The position numbers and the translations under genes were made by a program. The notes below the pieces were generated by a model. That model was not told where the DNA came from and made no database searches. It saw nothing but the letters and a program-made list of their open reading frames with translations. This document shows, one piece after another, positions 36,750-47,821 of a stretch of DNA of 64,000 nt. How positions within the stretch are numbered: the stretch's first letter is position 1; each line of letters starts with the position of its first letter. The DNA is taken from assembly GCF_023634645.1 (NCBI RefSeq), contig NZ_JAMKMR010000007.1, positions 62,001-126,000 of the forward strand, in the 5' to 3' direction. This DNA is from Vibrio sinus. Lineage in GTDB: Bacteria > Pseudomonadota > Gammaproteobacteria > Enterobacterales > Vibrionaceae.

Positions 36750-37049
36750 TCAATCAATATTGAACTTCTTGTCAAACCGCGAAATTAACAAGATCTTTTT
36801 TACCTGGGGCAAAGTGTTAGTAATCTTTATCGCACTATCACCCTGACCCAAGTAATTTTGCATATTAAGTAGCATACCTAGCCCTGCACTATCGATATAA
36901 TCGACCTTGCGTAAATCGATAACAAATTGAAACTCTTTTCTATCTAGGTAGGCTCGACGAAATTCTTGTACTAAGTTGAATCCAAACGCACCTTCTATCG
37001 CGATGGTGACACGCTTGGCGTTGGAATCGACTTTAGCTTCTACTGTCAT
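36750..37049 (-). CDS. STAS-domain anti-sigma-factor antagonist (HsbA/SypA-like)
   Basis: 99 aa, a lone STAS domain. The phosphorylatable Ser is about residue 54 in VDYIDSAGLGML. It is the expected substrate of the downstream kinase/phosphatase regulator: dephosphorylated, it would bind an output partner. The arrangement regulator plus STAS matches HsbR/HsbA of Pseudomonas and is comparable to SypE/SypA of Vibrio fischeri, though domain order differs. Confidence 0.88.
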   Translation of the reverse strand: MTVEAKVDSNAKRVTIAIEGAFGFNLVQEFRRAYLDRKEFQFVIDLRKVDYIDSAGLGMLLNMQNYLGQGDSAIKITNTLPQVKKILLISRFDKKFNID

Positions 37050-37058
37050 ACAAACTCC

Positions 37059-38225
37059 TTAAAACAGTTCTACTTCACCTTCTTCAATACTCACTTGATT
37101 AGCCGCAGGGTCTCGTCTATCTTGTACCCGACTGATCAAATCCGATAATTCTGCAAGCAATCCAGCCTCATTCATCTCTTTATGGGCATATCGATTGAGC
37201 ATCTGCGTGACTTCTTCTACAAACGCTAACGAGTCTTTGGCATAATCGCCCTGCTGAACCACTATGTCTGCAAATTGCAGCGCCCTTATTCCGTTATCAA
37301 CGTGTTGATGGAGCTCCGTGCCAAGGCTGCGAATTTTTTGTACTTCTTGCTCGATTTCAATGTTAACTTGATGTACACCATGCAACATTTCATCGACTTT
37401 TTCTTTTGACTCAATGGCTTCGGTCATATCAATGGTCGCCATGATACCCACGGTTTCATTGGCTTCTTCGACCGTTTTTTGCGCTGTATTGATTTCATCT
37501 TGAATTTGGTTATTCAGCTCATCCGCTTTAATCGACAGGTTACGTACTTCTTGGGCAACGACAGCAAACCCTCGACCTGCTTCTCCGGCTCTTGCCGCTT
37601 CTATCGCCGCATTTAGCGCCAACAAGTTCGTTTGCTCGGATAAGCCTCTAACTTGATTGAGCAGCTTAAAAATCACTTCCAGCTTGTCTGACATGTCATG
37701 GATGCTATGAACAGCGGAAATACTTTTTTCAGATACGTCTATTAGCCGTTGTACATATTCATCGATGATGGCCTCAGTACGCGGCAACACCGTTGTTAAG
37801 CTGTATTCACTGTCTCGGTTTCCCAGTAAACTTTCTACCAAAAAATTGGATATTTGACTTTGTTCTTCCGCCACTTTTTGCAAGGTAAAGAAGGCATTGT
37901 TCAAGGTTTCGACAGATTCATTGATGACCGTATGTTGACGGTTTAATGGATCGGATATTTTGGAGCTGGTCTTAGATAAGATGTTTTGGATTTCATTTAA
38001 AGAGCTGGAAAAGTTTTGAATGGCAAACTTATCGTCGCTTTGCCCTTCGACGTTATTGCCGTTTGGTTGATAGGTAATTAGAGCCCATGGGATAGCAGCA
38101 ACACATACAATCAATACTAATTGCCACATACTGGATGAGTAAAATAAACTCACGACAAGTAAGGCTAGCTGAATCAATAGCGCCGCTACATACTGATACT
38201 TCCTTGTCTTTAATAGTTTTTCCAT
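37059..38225 (-). CDS. Short membrane-anchored methyl-accepting chemotaxis protein
   Basis: 388 aa. Two N-terminal helices ([39 protein letters not shown]) with almost no periplasmic loop, then a cytoplasmic signalling domain whose hairpin tip contains [20 protein letters not shown] followed by [12 protein letters not shown]. It therefore senses a membrane or cytoplasmic cue rather than a periplasmic ligand. The C-terminus ends EEGEVELF. It lies between cheB and the STAS gene in the same direction. Confidence 0.88.
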   Translation of the reverse strand: MEKLLKTRKYQYVAALLIQLALLVVSLFYSSSMWQLVLIVCVAAIPWALITYQPNGNNVEGQSDDKFAIQNFSSSLNEIQNILSKTSSKISDPLNRQHTVINESVETLNNAFFTLQKVAEEQSQISNFLVESLLGNRDSEYSLTTVLPRTEAIIDEYVQRLIDVSEKSISAVHSIHDMSDKLEVIFKLLNQVRGLSEQTNLLALNAAIEAARAGEAGRGFAVVAQEVRNLSIKADELNNQIQDEINTAQKTVEEANETVGIMATIDMTEAIESKEKVDEMLHGVHQVNIEIEQEVQKIRSLGTELHQHVDNGIRALQFADIVVQQGDYAKDSLAFVEEVTQMLNRYAHKEMNEAGLLAELSDLISRVQDRRDPAANQVSIEEGEVELF

Positions 38226-38259
38226 AACAGTGTCTCTAATCTGGATTCATCTTCCTGAT

Positions 38260-39303
38260 TCACTCAAACAAATATTCACAAATCAACTTAGGAATTTTTT
38301 TCAAATCAACAATTTTTTCAGCAGCTCCAACTTCAACTGCCACTCTTGGCATGCCCCAAACGACTGAAGATTTTTCATCTTGAGCAATCGTGAAAGCACC
38401 TTCATTTTTCATATTCAGTAAGCCTTTCGCTCCGTCGTTACCCATACCAGTTAAAATAATACCGATCGATTTCTTGCCTACGGTTTCTGCCACCGCGTCA
38501 AACATAACCTCAACCGATGGCTTGTGGCGGTTCACACTGGGTCTATCATCGAGCTGACAGTACAAGTGCGACCCTTTCCTAACTACGGTAATGTGCTTGT
38601 CTCCTGGAGCCACATAGGCACTGCCACATACCAATGGAGCACGACTGGTATTTAACTCTTTAACGTCAATGTCGCAGCTTTCATTAAGCCTATTTGCAAA
38701 CGATTTGCTGAACATCGCACTAATGTGCTGAGAAATGATGATTGGCGGCATTCCGGACGGCAATGCCGCTAACAGATCCCTAATGGCCTCGGTGCCTCCA
38801 GTAGAAGCGCCGATAGCAATCACCTCACAAGAAGTTTTCGAGACTTTCTTTTCATCCCACGCTTTTTTTGATGCTTGACCCGAATATGAGACGCTTAGGT
38901 TAGCACCAGCGGCCATTTTTATTTTTTCATTGACCAAGTCTTTGTAGTTGACCATATCTCCCGTATTGTCCACTTCAGGCTTAGGAAAATAATCAACAGC
39001 CCCCGCTTCCAGCGCCTCTAAAGTAGCATCGGCACCATGTTGAGTGAGGGTTGATATCATGACAACAGGCATAGGGCGTAGGCGCATTAAGTTTTTGAGA
39101 AACTGTACACCATTCATTTTGGGCATTTCGATGTCCAAGGTTAGGACATCGGGATTATGAATTTTAATAAGCTCCCGCGCTTCATAGGGATCAGCTGCTT
39201 CAGCGACCACCTCTAACAGCGGGTCACTATTTATCAATTGGCAAAGCAAAGCCCGAAAAACAGGCGAATCATCAACAACAAGTACTCTGGATTTTATGGT
39301 CAT
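38260..39303 (-). CDS. cheB: Chemotaxis response regulator / protein-glutamate methylesterase
   Basis: 347 aa. REC domain with [14 protein letters not shown] and acceptor Asp in [13 protein letters not shown], linker, then the methylesterase with catalytic Ser in [11 protein letters not shown], His in SQHIS and Asp in GMGNDGAKG. It removes methyl groups from receptors and deamidates them. Its start overlaps the cheD stop by one base (TAATG), so both are translated together. Confidence 0.95.
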   Translation of the reverse strand: MTIKSRVLVVDDSPVFRALLCQLINSDPLLEVVAEAADPYEARELIKIHNPDVLTLDIEMPKMNGVQFLKNLMRLRPMPVVMISTLTQHGADATLEALEAGAVDYFPKPEVDNTGDMVNYKDLVNEKIKMAAGANLSVSYSGQASKKAWDEKKVSKTSCEVIAIGASTGGTEAIRDLLAALPSGMPPIIISQHISAMFSKSFANRLNESCDIDVKELNTSRAPLVCGSAYVAPGDKHITVVRKGSHLYCQLDDRPSVNRHKPSVEVMFDAVAETVGKKSIGIILTGMGNDGAKGLLNMKNEGAFTIAQDEKSSVVWGMPRVAVEVGAAEKIVDLKKIPKLICEYLFE

Positions 39304-39950
39304 TAAAATAGCTCCACATCATCATCGTGATTACGATGGCTTTCTTTATCCAACTGACTTGCGTATTTTTCTTCTTCTTGATGAATAATATGTACTTCAT
39401 TGAACGGTAGCTTTTTAATCCAAGCCCGCCCAGTGGTTGGCTCAAACATGACTTTTCTTGGCGAGTCTCCTCCTAAGTCTTCTGACACTACCCTTAGTGA
39501 TTCTTGATCGACATAGCACCTAACAAACTCGATGTTTTTTTTGCCAATCATGGAAATGTGCCCCATCATTTTGGCGCCACCAAACAATTTTACTTTTAAA
39601 TTTTCTCGACGTGCGCCATGAGAAACCAGACTATTGATGAGCATTTCCATCGCAAAGCTCCCATAACGAGACGCGGTAGAGACCACTTCATCAGGGTGCC
39701 AATGACGCAGCTGGTTATTGCTATCAAATGGCAAAAGAAAGTGATTTAGCCCGCCTATTTTTTGCTCTTCATCCCAGATACATGCAGCCACACAAGAGCC
39801 AAGGCCAGTACAAATAATTTCCTCTGCGTCTTCAGACCAATACACACCACCTGGCATTACCTTCACAAGGTGCTTTTGTTTCTGGGGATGATAAAACCGG
39901 TTTATGTATGTCTCGTCATGCTTATATTTTGTGGTTGCCATCGCCGTCAT
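39303..39950 (-). CDS. cheD: Chemoreceptor glutamine deamidase CheD
   Basis: 215 aa. The catalytic Cys lies in [14 protein letters not shown], followed by the His in [11 protein letters not shown] and FGGAKMMG. It deamidates receptor glutamines and can interact with other pathway proteins. It follows cheR by 7 bp. Its C-terminus ends DDDVELF, resembling the tail of the short receptor encoded at 37059. A start at 39941 (MATTKYK) is an alternative. Confidence 0.93.
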   Translation of the reverse strand: MTAMATTKYKHDETYINRFYHPQKQKHLVKVMPGGVYWSEDAEEIICTGLGSCVAACIWDEEQKIGGLNHFLLPFDSNNQLRHWHPDEVVSTASRYGSFAMEMLINSLVSHGARRENLKVKLFGGAKMMGHISMIGKKNIEFVRCYVDQESLRVVSEDLGGDSPRKVMFEPTTGRAWIKKLPFNEVHIIHQEEEKYASQLDKESHRNHDDDVELF

Positions 39951-39957
39951 CCTAGCC

Positions 39958-40821
39958 TCACTGTTTTACATAGATGGTATGCCCCAAATGGTGGAAAATA
40001 TCTGCGCACGACCCAACGCTTTCGGAGTGACCGAGAAACAATATCCCATTTGGTTTTAAATACTGGTGAAATCGACGTATTAAGTGCTCTTGTGTGGGGC
40101 GGTCAAAATAAATCATGACGTTCCGACAGGAAATCAAATTAAACTTAACGTCCATTGGCCATTCATCTAGTAAATTAATCTGTTTAAATTCGATAAATTG
40201 CTGCAGCCCTTTTTTTATCTTTATCTTTCCTTGTTGCTGCTTTTTCCCTCTAACGAAACACTTTCTTAAATACATATCAGGAATAGTTTCCACACTTTCG
40301 TCACTATAAACCCCGGTTTTTGCAGTCTGCAGCACTGTCGTATCTAAGTCGCTCGCTAAGAGGGAGATGTCCTCACACGATTCCAATATTCCTGAGACAT
40401 AAAGGGAGGAAATTAAGCTGTAGGGTTCTTGCCCTGTCGAGCAGCCCGCCGACCAAATTCGAAGATGACTCTCACCGCCCTCTCGCCACTCTTGCTTTAA
40501 TACTTTTTCTATAAATTCAAAATGATGGTATTCACGAAAGAAATCCGTTTTATTCGTGGTTAACGAATTAATAAATAGCATTCTTTCGTTCTCATCATTT
40601 TCAATGAGTTCTTTATACTCTGAGAAGCGACGTAGCTTCAAACGACGCAGTTGGCGGCTCACGCGCCCATACACCATGGCGCGCTTGCGATCACCCAAGA
40701 AAATACCGACAGACTTGTGCATAAACCACTGGATATACTTAAAATCCTTAGCAGTAAGCTCGAACTCTTCCACGTTGCTGTCACTAATCATTTCTTGCTC
40801 TTGAGCTAAAACTCTTCCCAT
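39958..40821 (-). CDS. cheR: Chemotaxis protein methyltransferase
   Basis: 287 aa. The SAM-binding motif is [13 protein letters not shown], with [13 protein letters not shown] and [17 protein letters not shown] as CheR-typical blocks. It methylates receptor glutamates. The start ATG at 40821 overlaps the receptor gene's end by 16 bp; an in-frame ATG at 40788 is possible. The preceding receptor ends in an xWxxF pentapeptide that could tether this enzyme. Confidence 0.94.
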   Translation of the reverse strand: MGRVLAQEQEMISDSNVEEFELTAKDFKYIQWFMHKSVGIFLGDRKRAMVYGRVSRQLRRLKLRRFSEYKELIENDENERMLFINSLTTNKTDFFREYHHFEFIEKVLKQEWREGGESHLRIWSAGCSTGQEPYSLISSLYVSGILESCEDISLLASDLDTTVLQTAKTGVYSDESVETIPDMYLRKCFVRGKKQQQGKIKIKKGLQQFIEFKQINLLDEWPMDVKFNLISCRNVMIYFDRPTQEHLIRRFHQYLKPNGILFLGHSESVGSCADIFHHLGHTIYVKQ

Positions 40822-43800
40822 TCGTCATTACCCTCATTTAGCTTTAGGTTCGAATTGGCAACTTTTACACTGTGAATTGGACTGACTTTCTTTTTGCTCT
40901 CTCTGGGCTTTGGCTCGTTAGACATTGGGCTATGAGAGCGAGATGGTTCAAAGCTGGCGACATTACTGTCATCGCTAAAGAAGCTCATCAGATTAAGTAG
41001 CTCTTTACCTTCGTCTTTAAGTGACTGACTGGCCGCGGAGGTTTCTTCTACCAGCGACGCGTTTTGCTGCGTCATTTCATCCATCGTCGCAATGGCTTTG
41101 TTGATTTCATCAATACCAGTAGATTGCTCCATGCTTGAAGAGGCGATCTGAGAAATCAGCTCGGTTACTTTTTCTACCGCTTCAACGATTTCATTTAACG
41201 TTTCGCCAGACTCATCGACAAGTCGAGAACCCTCGTCTACTTTCTCCACACTGTCTTTAATCAAACCTTTGATTTCTTTTGCCGCAGCTGCGCTTCGTTG
41301 CGCTAAGTTTCGAACTTCTCCTGCCACAACGGCAAAACCGCGACCCTGCTCACCTGCTCGCGCCGCCTCTACTGCAGCATTCAATGCAAGTAAGTTGGTT
41401 TGGAAAGCGATTTCATCTATCACACCAATAATGTCTGAGATCTTCTTACTGGCACTGTTGATTTCTGACATGGCTGACACAGCTTGACCGACCACAGAGC
41501 CTCCCTTACTGGCTTTTTGAGCTGCATCATCGGCCAGCTCATTGGCCCCTTTAGCATTCTCCGCATTTTGTCTAACCGTGGCCGTCATTTCTTCCATACT
41601 AGCGGCCGTTTCTTCAAGGTTGGACGCCTGTGCTTCTACACGTTGGCTTAAATCGTTGTTCCCATCGGCGATTTCAGTAGAGGCAGTAGCAACTCTTGCA
41701 GACGAGGAGGTGATTTTCTCGACCATATCGCTGATATTGGTAATTGATGTATTTACAGCCTCTGACAGGCGACCGAATTCGCCTTTATTAGTATCAGACA
41801 TGGTGTTATTTAAATCACCAGTCGCCACTTTACTCATGACATCAATACACTGACCAAGCGGTTCAACTAGAGTATCAAGTAAGTTATTGATTCCATCACC
41901 CAATTCTTTCATAAATCCGCTGTATACAGCAGTATCAATTCGCTCATCTAGCTCGCCAGCGATGGCTTTTTGAATTAGGGCTTCAACTTGTCGTTGACCA
42001 TCTCTTTGCTCGGTAATATCTTCCCATTGAAGGGCTGGACCAATGTATTCGCCACTTGCGTCGTGCATTGCAATACATGTGAGATTAAATTCAAGCCCAC
42101 CAACGGCGATATCGGAACTGAAGGGTAAGCGGTCGGGATTGTTGATAATGCCTCTTTGGTGACTAGGGTTTTTATGGAAACTATCTATATTTTGACCAAT
42201 TAGATTGCTGGCATCAAAACCAGGCAGGGCTTTTTGTAAATCTCTCTCACGAGACTTAAGCAAATTCGACAAGGCAGGGTTCAAATACTGAATGACGCCG
42301 TCTTTATCCGCCATCATCAAATTGGTGGTCATCCCTTCGACCGCAGAAGCTAAACGCCCAACTTCAACTTCTCTGGCTCGAATTTCAGTGACATCACTCC
42401 ACTCCAGTGTATTGCCTATATAATGCCCTTGAGCATCTAATATAGCTGCAACATTAAGTTGAATGATGAGATCTGCGATTTTGATGTCAGTGCTGTATGG
42501 AAGGTTAGACTGATCGGCGAGCAGCTTTCTTTGATGTGCAGGATTTTGATGGAATTCATCGATGCAGCGGCCCATCAACCACTCTTCGGAAGCAGTAAAG
42601 CCTGGCCATACAGTTCGTAAGGTTGTTTCGTGGGTTTTAAATAGGCTGATGGTTTCGTGGTTCGCATAGGTAATGTTGAAGTCACGATCAATCATGACCA
42701 TTGCCGTTTGCGCTTGATCAATCGCTCCCTGTAAACGTGCAACGTTATTTTGTTGTTCACGCTCTTGAGTCACATCAGCCCATTCAAGCGTGTTACCTAT
42801 ATAGTTACCATCAAGATCAGTAATAGCTGCAACATTAAGCTCGATCTTCAGATCGGCGATCTGAATATCGGTGCTATAAGGGAGGTTGGAAGGATCTGAC
42901 AGTAACTGGCGTTGGTGAGCCGGATTTTTGTGGAATTCATCGATGCAACGGCCCATTAACCAATCTTCTGAAGCGGTAAATCCAGGCCAGACCGTTCTTA
43001 ATGTATTTTCATGCTGACCGAATAAGGCTATGGTTTGCTCGTTGGCATAAGTGATCTTAAAGTCTCGATCGATCATTACCATTGCGGTTTGTGCTTGATC
43101 GACTGCAGCTTGAAGTCTTGCCACTTCATTTGCTCTTTCTCGAACTGCAGTAACGTCTGCCCACTCCAGCGTGTTACCTATATAGTTCCCACTGAGATCT
43201 TTAATCGCGGCGACGTTAAGTTCGATCTTCAGATCGGCGATCTGAATATCAGTACTATAAGGAAGGTTGGAAGGATCTGACAATAACTGGCGTTGGTGAG
43301 CCGGATTTTTGTGGAATTCATCGATACAGCGGCCCATCAGCCAGTCTTCTGAAGCGGTAAATCCAGGCCACACCGTTCTAAGCGTATTTTCATGTTTACT
43401 GAACAGAGCAATGGTTTGATCGTTGGCATAAGTGATCTTAAAATCTCGATCGATCATGACCATTGCGGTTTGAGCTTGATCAACAGCGGCTTGTAATCTA
43501 GCGACGTCATCTTGTTGTTTACGGTAGCTAGTAACATCAGCCCACTCTAGCGTGTTACCAACATACTTTCCGCTGGCATCTAGAATCGCCCCAACGTTAA
43601 GCTCGATTTTAACACCCTTTACATCAATGGTTGTGGTGTATGGCATGTTGTTGGGATCAGATAACATGGCTCTCTGATGTTGAGGGTTTGAGTGGAATCC
43701 ATCAATACAGTAACCAATGAGATAGTCTTCTTCAGCTCGAAAATCTGGCCAAATTGATTGAAACAAGGACTGATGTGTTTTTAGTAGCTCAAGAGACTGT

Positions 43801-43988
43801 TGATTCATATAGGTGATTTTAAAATCACGATCGATCATCATCAGCGCGGTTTGAGCCGCGTTTAACGCGGAAAGCAATTGCTGTTTTGAGACTCCGCTTT
43901 GCTCTTCTCTATACCCATCCATTAATGAGTCTTGTGCTGACGCTACAAATTGACTGACTGGTTCCCTTCGTTTATTCCAAAATGCCAT
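40806..43988 (-). CDS. Cytoplasmic chemoreceptor with five tandem PAS domains
   Basis: 1060 aa with no membrane helix. Five ~118-residue PAS repeats occupy residues ~38-640; repeats 2 and 3 are almost identical, each with [38 protein letters not shown] and [16 protein letters not shown]-like/poly-helical segment follows (~640-750), then the signalling domain with [20 protein letters not shown]. The C-terminus DEWEEF resembles the CheR-binding pentapeptide. PAS domains often bind haem or flavin, so a redox, oxygen or light cue is plausible. Confidence 0.92.
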   Translation of the reverse strand: MAFWNKRREPVSQFVASAQDSLMDGYREEQSGVSKQQLLSALNAAQTALMMIDRDFKITYMNQQSLELLKTHQSLFQSIWPDFRAEEDYLIGYCIDGFHSNPQHQRAMLSDPNNMPYTTTIDVKGVKIELNVGAILDASGKYVGNTLEWADVTSYRKQQDDVARLQAAVDQAQTAMVMIDRDFKITYANDQTIALFSKHENTLRTVWPGFTASEDWLMGRCIDEFHKNPAHQRQLLSDPSNLPYSTDIQIADLKIELNVAAIKDLSGNYIGNTLEWADVTAVRERANEVARLQAAVDQAQTAMVMIDRDFKITYANEQTIALFGQHENTLRTVWPGFTASEDWLMGRCIDEFHKNPAHQRQLLSDPSNLPYSTDIQIADLKIELNVAAITDLDGNYIGNTLEWADVTQEREQQNNVARLQGAIDQAQTAMVMIDRDFNITYANHETISLFKTHETTLRTVWPGFTASEEWLMGRCIDEFHQNPAHQRKLLADQSNLPYSTDIKIADLIIQLNVAAILDAQGHYIGNTLEWSDVTEIRAREVEVGRLASAVEGMTTNLMMADKDGVIQYLNPALSNLLKSRERDLQKALPGFDASNLIGQNIDSFHKNPSHQRGIINNPDRLPFSSDIAVGGLEFNLTCIAMHDASGEYIGPALQWEDITEQRDGQRQVEALIQKAIAGELDERIDTAVYSGFMKELGDGINNLLDTLVEPLGQCIDVMSKVATGDLNNTMSDTNKGEFGRLSEAVNTSITNISDMVEKITSSSARVATASTEIADGNNDLSQRVEAQASNLEETAASMEEMTATVRQNAENAKGANELADDAAQKASKGGSVVGQAVSAMSEINSASKKISDIIGVIDEIAFQTNLLALNAAVEAARAGEQGRGFAVVAGEVRNLAQRSAAAAKEIKGLIKDSVEKVDEGSRLVDESGETLNEIVEAVEKVTELISQIASSSMEQSTGIDEINKAIATMDEMTQQNASLVEETSAASQSLKDEGKELLNLMSFFSDDSNVASFEPSRSHSPMSNEPKPRESKKKVSPIHSVKVANSNLKLNEGNDEWEEF

Positions 43989-43998
43989 GACGTTTCCC

Positions 43999-44463
43999 TC
44001 AAGCTTCCACTTCTTCCACTGACGTTTTATTAAGCTCCGCTACATCAAATAGAGCCTCCAAATTAATCAAAATTAAATGGCCACTTTCAACAGAAGCAAT
44101 ACCCTTGATATAGCTTTCATCAACTGTGACCGACATATGAGGGGCAGGCTTTATCTCTTCAACGGATAAATTGTACACCTCAGCGACACCATCCACGATG
44201 ATGCCTAAAGGATGATTTTCTTCATCATTTAGTACTATCACGACGGTTGTTGCGCCTATTGTCGCGGGTGCTAAATTAAATCGCATCCGCAAATCTACTA
44301 TCGGAATATATTCTCCTCGAATTTCGAGCACACCCAATAAATATTCTGGAGAGTTCGGCACTTCCCGCACCTCACTCCAGCCACGAACCTCTCGTACGTC
44401 CAGAATTGGAACTCCGTATTCCTCTTCTGCTAAAACAAAACTTAAGAATTCTTGTGTTGCCAT
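43999..44463 (-). CDS. cheW: Chemotaxis coupling protein CheW (first copy)
   Basis: 154 aa, a single CheW domain: [49 protein letters not shown] and [14 protein letters not shown]. It links the receptors to CheA. It is 10 bp downstream of... the second cheW lies just upstream and the receptor gene starts 10 bp after it, all co-directional. Confidence 0.93.
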   Translation of the reverse strand: MATQEFLSFVLAEEEYGVPILDVREVRGWSEVREVPNSPEYLLGVLEIRGEYIPIVDLRMRFNLAPATIGATTVVIVLNDEENHPLGIIVDGVAEVYNLSVEEIKPAPHMSVTVDESYIKGIASVESGHLILINLEALFDVAELNKTSVEEVEA

Positions 44464-44468
44464 GATGA

Positions 44469-45002
44469 CTACTCCGCCTTTAATATCCGTTCTACATTGA
44501 GCAGCTCTTCCGTATCAAACAAGGACATCACCTGATCACCAACATTGATTACTCCTTGTAGATAGGGTGAAATATGCGACTCTCCCACAGCTGAACTGAG
44601 CTCATTGCTTCCTTGGCTTATCACATCACTCACTGCATCGACAACTAGCCCCATCAGTTTTTCACTTTCCTCACCTTTGTGCCTTAATACCAAGACAACT
44701 GTTGATGGTAAGTACTCACATTCACCGATATTAAAACGCAGCCTTAGGTCAACAACGGGCACTATCATTCCCCTCAAATTAGTCACACCTTTGACATAAT
44801 TAGGCGAATGAGGAATGGGAGTTGGCTTCTCCCAAACCCGAATCTCCTCGACATCTTTGATTTGCACGCCGTATAACTCGTTTGCCAACTTAAAGCTTAA
44901 AAAGTCCGCACTTTCACTGACCTCTGAATCGACCTTACTGATGATCTCTTGAGCGACTTTCTCTCTTTCAGACTGCTCAGTTAGTTCTTGTTCTGCTTCC
45001 AT
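44469..45002 (-). CDS. cheW: Chemotaxis coupling protein CheW (second copy)
   Basis: 177 aa from ATG 45002 with an AGGAG site; a GTG at 45008 is in frame. It has a ~30-residue N-terminal extension that is acidic (EAEQELTEQSEREK), then a CheW domain (DFLSFKLANELYGVQIKDVEE, MGLVVDAVSDV). Two different couplers in one operon are common where arrays of unusual receptors form. Confidence 0.92.
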   Translation of the reverse strand: MEAEQELTEQSEREKVAQEIISKVDSEVSESADFLSFKLANELYGVQIKDVEEIRVWEKPTPIPHSPNYVKGVTNLRGMIVPVVDLRLRFNIGECEYLPSTVVLVLRHKGEESEKLMGLVVDAVSDVISQGSNELSSAVGESHISPYLQGVINVGDQVMSLFDTEELLNVERILKAE

Positions 45003-45010
45003 GTTCACTC

Positions 45011-47119
45011 CTAAGCCGCTCTTCCATTTCGGCCCACATCAGCATTACGACTTAAAAAGCCAGTAATTAACCCCTGAATGTCCAAAATTAAGGAGACCGA
45101 GCCATCACCCAATATTGTCGCCCCTGATAAGCCCTGAACCTTGCTGTAGTTCGACTCCAAGCTTTTAATAACGACTTGTTGCTGATCAAGCAGCTCATCA
45201 AGTAACAAACCGACTCGATTTCCCGCCGCCTCAACAAAACACAAAATTCTTTCTTCCAGCGGACCGCTGTCGCCCATTTTAAGTTCATCTTGCAGGCGTA
45301 ATATCGGAATGTTTTCTTCACGAAGTCGATACAGCTCAACGCCACCGGATGCAAACTTCACGCACTCCATATCAATCTGGATAGACTCAACAATGGTCAG
45401 TAATGGAATCACATACACTTCACCACCCACTTTAACCAGCTGCCCATCCAAAATCGCTAAAGTCAGTGGCAAGCTGATAGTAAATTTACTGCCTTTGCCG
45501 AGCTCTGATTCAACTTCAATATGTCCGCCAAGCTCTTCGATGTTTCGTTTCACCACATCCATCCCGACGCCTCGACCAGACACATCTGTGACTTCCTCCG
45601 CAGTGGAAAAACCGGGGGCAAAAATAAGGCCTAGTACCTGTTTTTCCGACATTTCGTCACGTCTTGTATCTGCTGCAACCACGCCTTTTTCTAGAGCTTT
45701 ATTCCAAAGTTTGTCGCAATCAATACCTGCACCGTCATCTTCAATTTCTATAACGATTGAGCCACCTTGGTGATAGGCATTTAACTGGATCGTCCCTTCC
45801 TCTGACTTGCCGTTTTCCAAGCGAATTTGAGGGATTTCGATACCATGGTCGATGCCATTTCTCACTAAATGAACCAGTGGATCCACGATTCTTTCTAAAA
45901 CCGTTTTGTCTAGCTCCGTGTTTTCCCCTTGAATTTGCAGATCAACTTTTTTCTCTAATCGCCCACACAAGTCTCTAACTAGCCTTGGAAAACGGCTAAA
46001 TGCGAAACTCATTGGTAACATACGAATATTGAGTACGTTCTCTTGTAAGTCTTTACTGTTTTGCAGTAGTTGATCTAGCCCTGATTTAAGTTTCTCTAAC
46101 TTATCTATCGTAAAATCGTTGCCAATTTCCGCTAGCATGGACTGTGTGATAACAAGCTCACCCACTAGGTTTATCAGGCCGTCCACTTTATCAATGTCGA
46201 CTCTTATCGAGCTCACGCTTGGTTCTGCTTTTGTCGCAGCTGCAGCTGGCGCACTTGCAGGGGCCTTTTTCTCGTTATCTTTAGGCTTAGTTTTCGCGGT
46301 TTCTTCTACCGTTGAGGCTTCGACTTCAACAGGAGGCGATGACTCTTTTTCAGCCGAAGTAGGTGGAGTGTCTTCTTGCTGGTCAGTTAATTTTTCCAGG
46401 GTTAAGTCACACTCGTCTTCAACCCACTCAAAAATTTCGCGAATTTGCTCTTCACTAACCGCATTTGAGACGCTAGCCTGCCAACTGAGGTAGCATAGCT
46501 CTCCCTCAATCTCGTTAATATTAGGTAACTTTTCTAGGTTAGCGGTTATGTTACTTTTATCGTCTAATTCCTTTACTTCTCGCAGAATTCTTAATGGGTC
46601 ATTGCCACTAAAGAACATTTCTGGATGAGGCACAAACGTGATATGCCAAGTAAAGGAAGAAGAATCTGCACTATTAGTTTCCTCACTCGCTTGATCAGCT
46701 TTGTCAGCTGAGCCGGAACTAGGCTCAGCATTGTCTCCTAATAGTGCTTCTAACTTTTTGCTTACTGATTCTTGAAGATTAGAATCAACCGCCTTACCAC
46801 TTTCATGCCCTTCCAACATGTTCATGATGCAGTCGACGCTTTCCAGAAGTACATCTATCGCTTCAACACTGAGCTTGATTTCTTCGTTTCTAACGAGGTC
46901 TAAATAGGCTTCAACAGAGTGAGTAAACTCACTAATATCAAACAGATTAAACGTAGCGGCTCCGCCTTTGATAGAATGTGCGGCCCGAAAAATAGTATTA
47001 ATCGGCTCTAAATCATCGTCTGATGGGTCGAGTTTTAGAAGAACTCCTTCGAGAACCTCGAGGTTCTCACGACATTCTTCATAAAACATCTTACGCAGTT
47101 GTTCCATGTCTAAAGCCAT
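45011..47119 (-). CDS. cheA: Chemotaxis histidine kinase CheA
   Basis: 702 aa. N-terminal HPt domain with phosphorylated His48 in AAHSIKGGAATF, a long acidic linker rich in Glu, Ser and Ala (~130-310), dimerisation domain (IRVDIDKVDGLINLVGELVI), HATPase core (LVHLVRNGIDHGIEIP; DDGAGID; VSGRGVGMDVVKRNIEELGG) and a C-terminal CheW-like domain. It phosphorylates CheY and CheB. It is followed closely by the two cheW genes. Confidence 0.95.
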   Translation of the reverse strand: MALDMEQLRKMFYEECRENLEVLEGVLLKLDPSDDDLEPINTIFRAAHSIKGGAATFNLFDISEFTHSVEAYLDLVRNEEIKLSVEAIDVLLESVDCIMNMLEGHESGKAVDSNLQESVSKKLEALLGDNAEPSSGSADKADQASEETNSADSSSFTWHITFVPHPEMFFSGNDPLRILREVKELDDKSNITANLEKLPNINEIEGELCYLSWQASVSNAVSEEQIREIFEWVEDECDLTLEKLTDQQEDTPPTSAEKESSPPVEVEASTVEETAKTKPKDNEKKAPASAPAAAATKAEPSVSSIRVDIDKVDGLINLVGELVITQSMLAEIGNDFTIDKLEKLKSGLDQLLQNSKDLQENVLNIRMLPMSFAFSRFPRLVRDLCGRLEKKVDLQIQGENTELDKTVLERIVDPLVHLVRNGIDHGIEIPQIRLENGKSEEGTIQLNAYHQGGSIVIEIEDDGAGIDCDKLWNKALEKGVVAADTRRDEMSEKQVLGLIFAPGFSTAEEVTDVSGRGVGMDVVKRNIEELGGHIEVESELGKGSKFTISLPLTLAILDGQLVKVGGEVYVIPLLTIVESIQIDMECVKFASGGVELYRLREENIPILRLQDELKMGDSGPLEERILCFVEAAGNRVGLLLDELLDQQQVVIKSLESNYSKVQGLSGATILGDGSVSLILDIQGLITGFLSRNADVGRNGRAA

Positions 47120-47171
47120 AAGACTTTCCTATTTTATTGCTCAGTGACGTTGTATATAGAATACGAAGGGA

Positions 47172-47531
47172 CTAGATAACTCTCTTCAACGTTTTTAATA
47201 ACGTATCTGGATTAAATGGTTTTACTAGCCAGCCAGTCGCACCCACCGATTTCCCTTCTTGTTTTTTTTCTGTGCTGGTTTCTGTCGTTAGCATCAGTAT
47301 GGGAATAAATTTATATTGAGGTTTTTCTCGAATCGCTTTCACAAAGTCGAATCCCCCCATATTTGGCATGTTGACATCCGAAATAACTACATCAAATTGG
47401 GTCTTTAACGCCTTATTTAATGCATCGCGTCCATCGTTCGCCGTTTCTACATCGTAGCCTGCGTCTTTCAACGTATGACTCACCATTTGACGGATAGACA
47501 CGGAGTCATCTACAGCTAGGATTTTGGTCAT
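47172..47531 (-). CDS. cheY: Chemotaxis response regulator CheY
   Basis: 119 aa, a lone receiver domain. Acidic pair DD in LAVDDSVSIRQ, acceptor Asp52 in DVVISDVNMPNMGG, Thr about 82 in LMLTTETS and Lys about 104 in GWLVKPFNP. It lacks an output domain. In such clusters the target may not be the flagellar switch. Confidence 0.93.
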   Translation of the reverse strand: MTKILAVDDSVSIRQMVSHTLKDAGYDVETANDGRDALNKALKTQFDVVISDVNMPNMGGFDFVKAIREKPQYKFIPILMLTTETSTEKKQEGKSVGATGWLVKPFNPDTLLKTLKRVI

Positions 47532-47554
47532 CTTTAGCCTCTCAAACTTCTTAA

Positions 47555-47821
47555 TTAGTGTGTTTCAAATAACTCAGCCAGACCTAAGATAGAGATTCCT
47601 TCTAACAATGTGTCCGTTGAGTTTATAAGTTGTATTTCGATTTCAGTTGCTTTCGCTGAAGTAAACATCGATGCAAGAGCCTGTATACCTGCAGTATCTA
47701 CCCTCATCACTTTCGATGCATCGATCTTCAAAGGTGCCGATTGGTTAAGCCATTGTTGGTAGGTGGATGTCGCATCCATCACTGTTGAAATATCCAAGCA
47801 CTCATCAAGTAGGCAATCCAT
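47555..47821 (-). CDS. STAS-domain protein at the head of the chemotaxis operon
   Basis: 88 aa, a single STAS domain. The usual phosphorylated Ser is replaced by Thr43 in MRVDTAGIQAL. It is first in the operon, before cheY, and may couple the pathway to a partner-switch output. It differs from the STAS gene at 36750 by this residue and by length. Confidence 0.8.
   Translation of the reverse strand: MDCLLDECLDISTVMDATSTYQQWLNQSAPLKIDASKVMRVDTAGIQALASMFTSAKATEIEIQLINSTDTLLEGISILGLAELFETH

Noticed and set aside
40864..40876. parS2-like TTTACACTGTGAA in the receptor gene
   Set aside because: One mismatch in the conserved right arm and it lies inside coding sequence, so it is not listed as a site.
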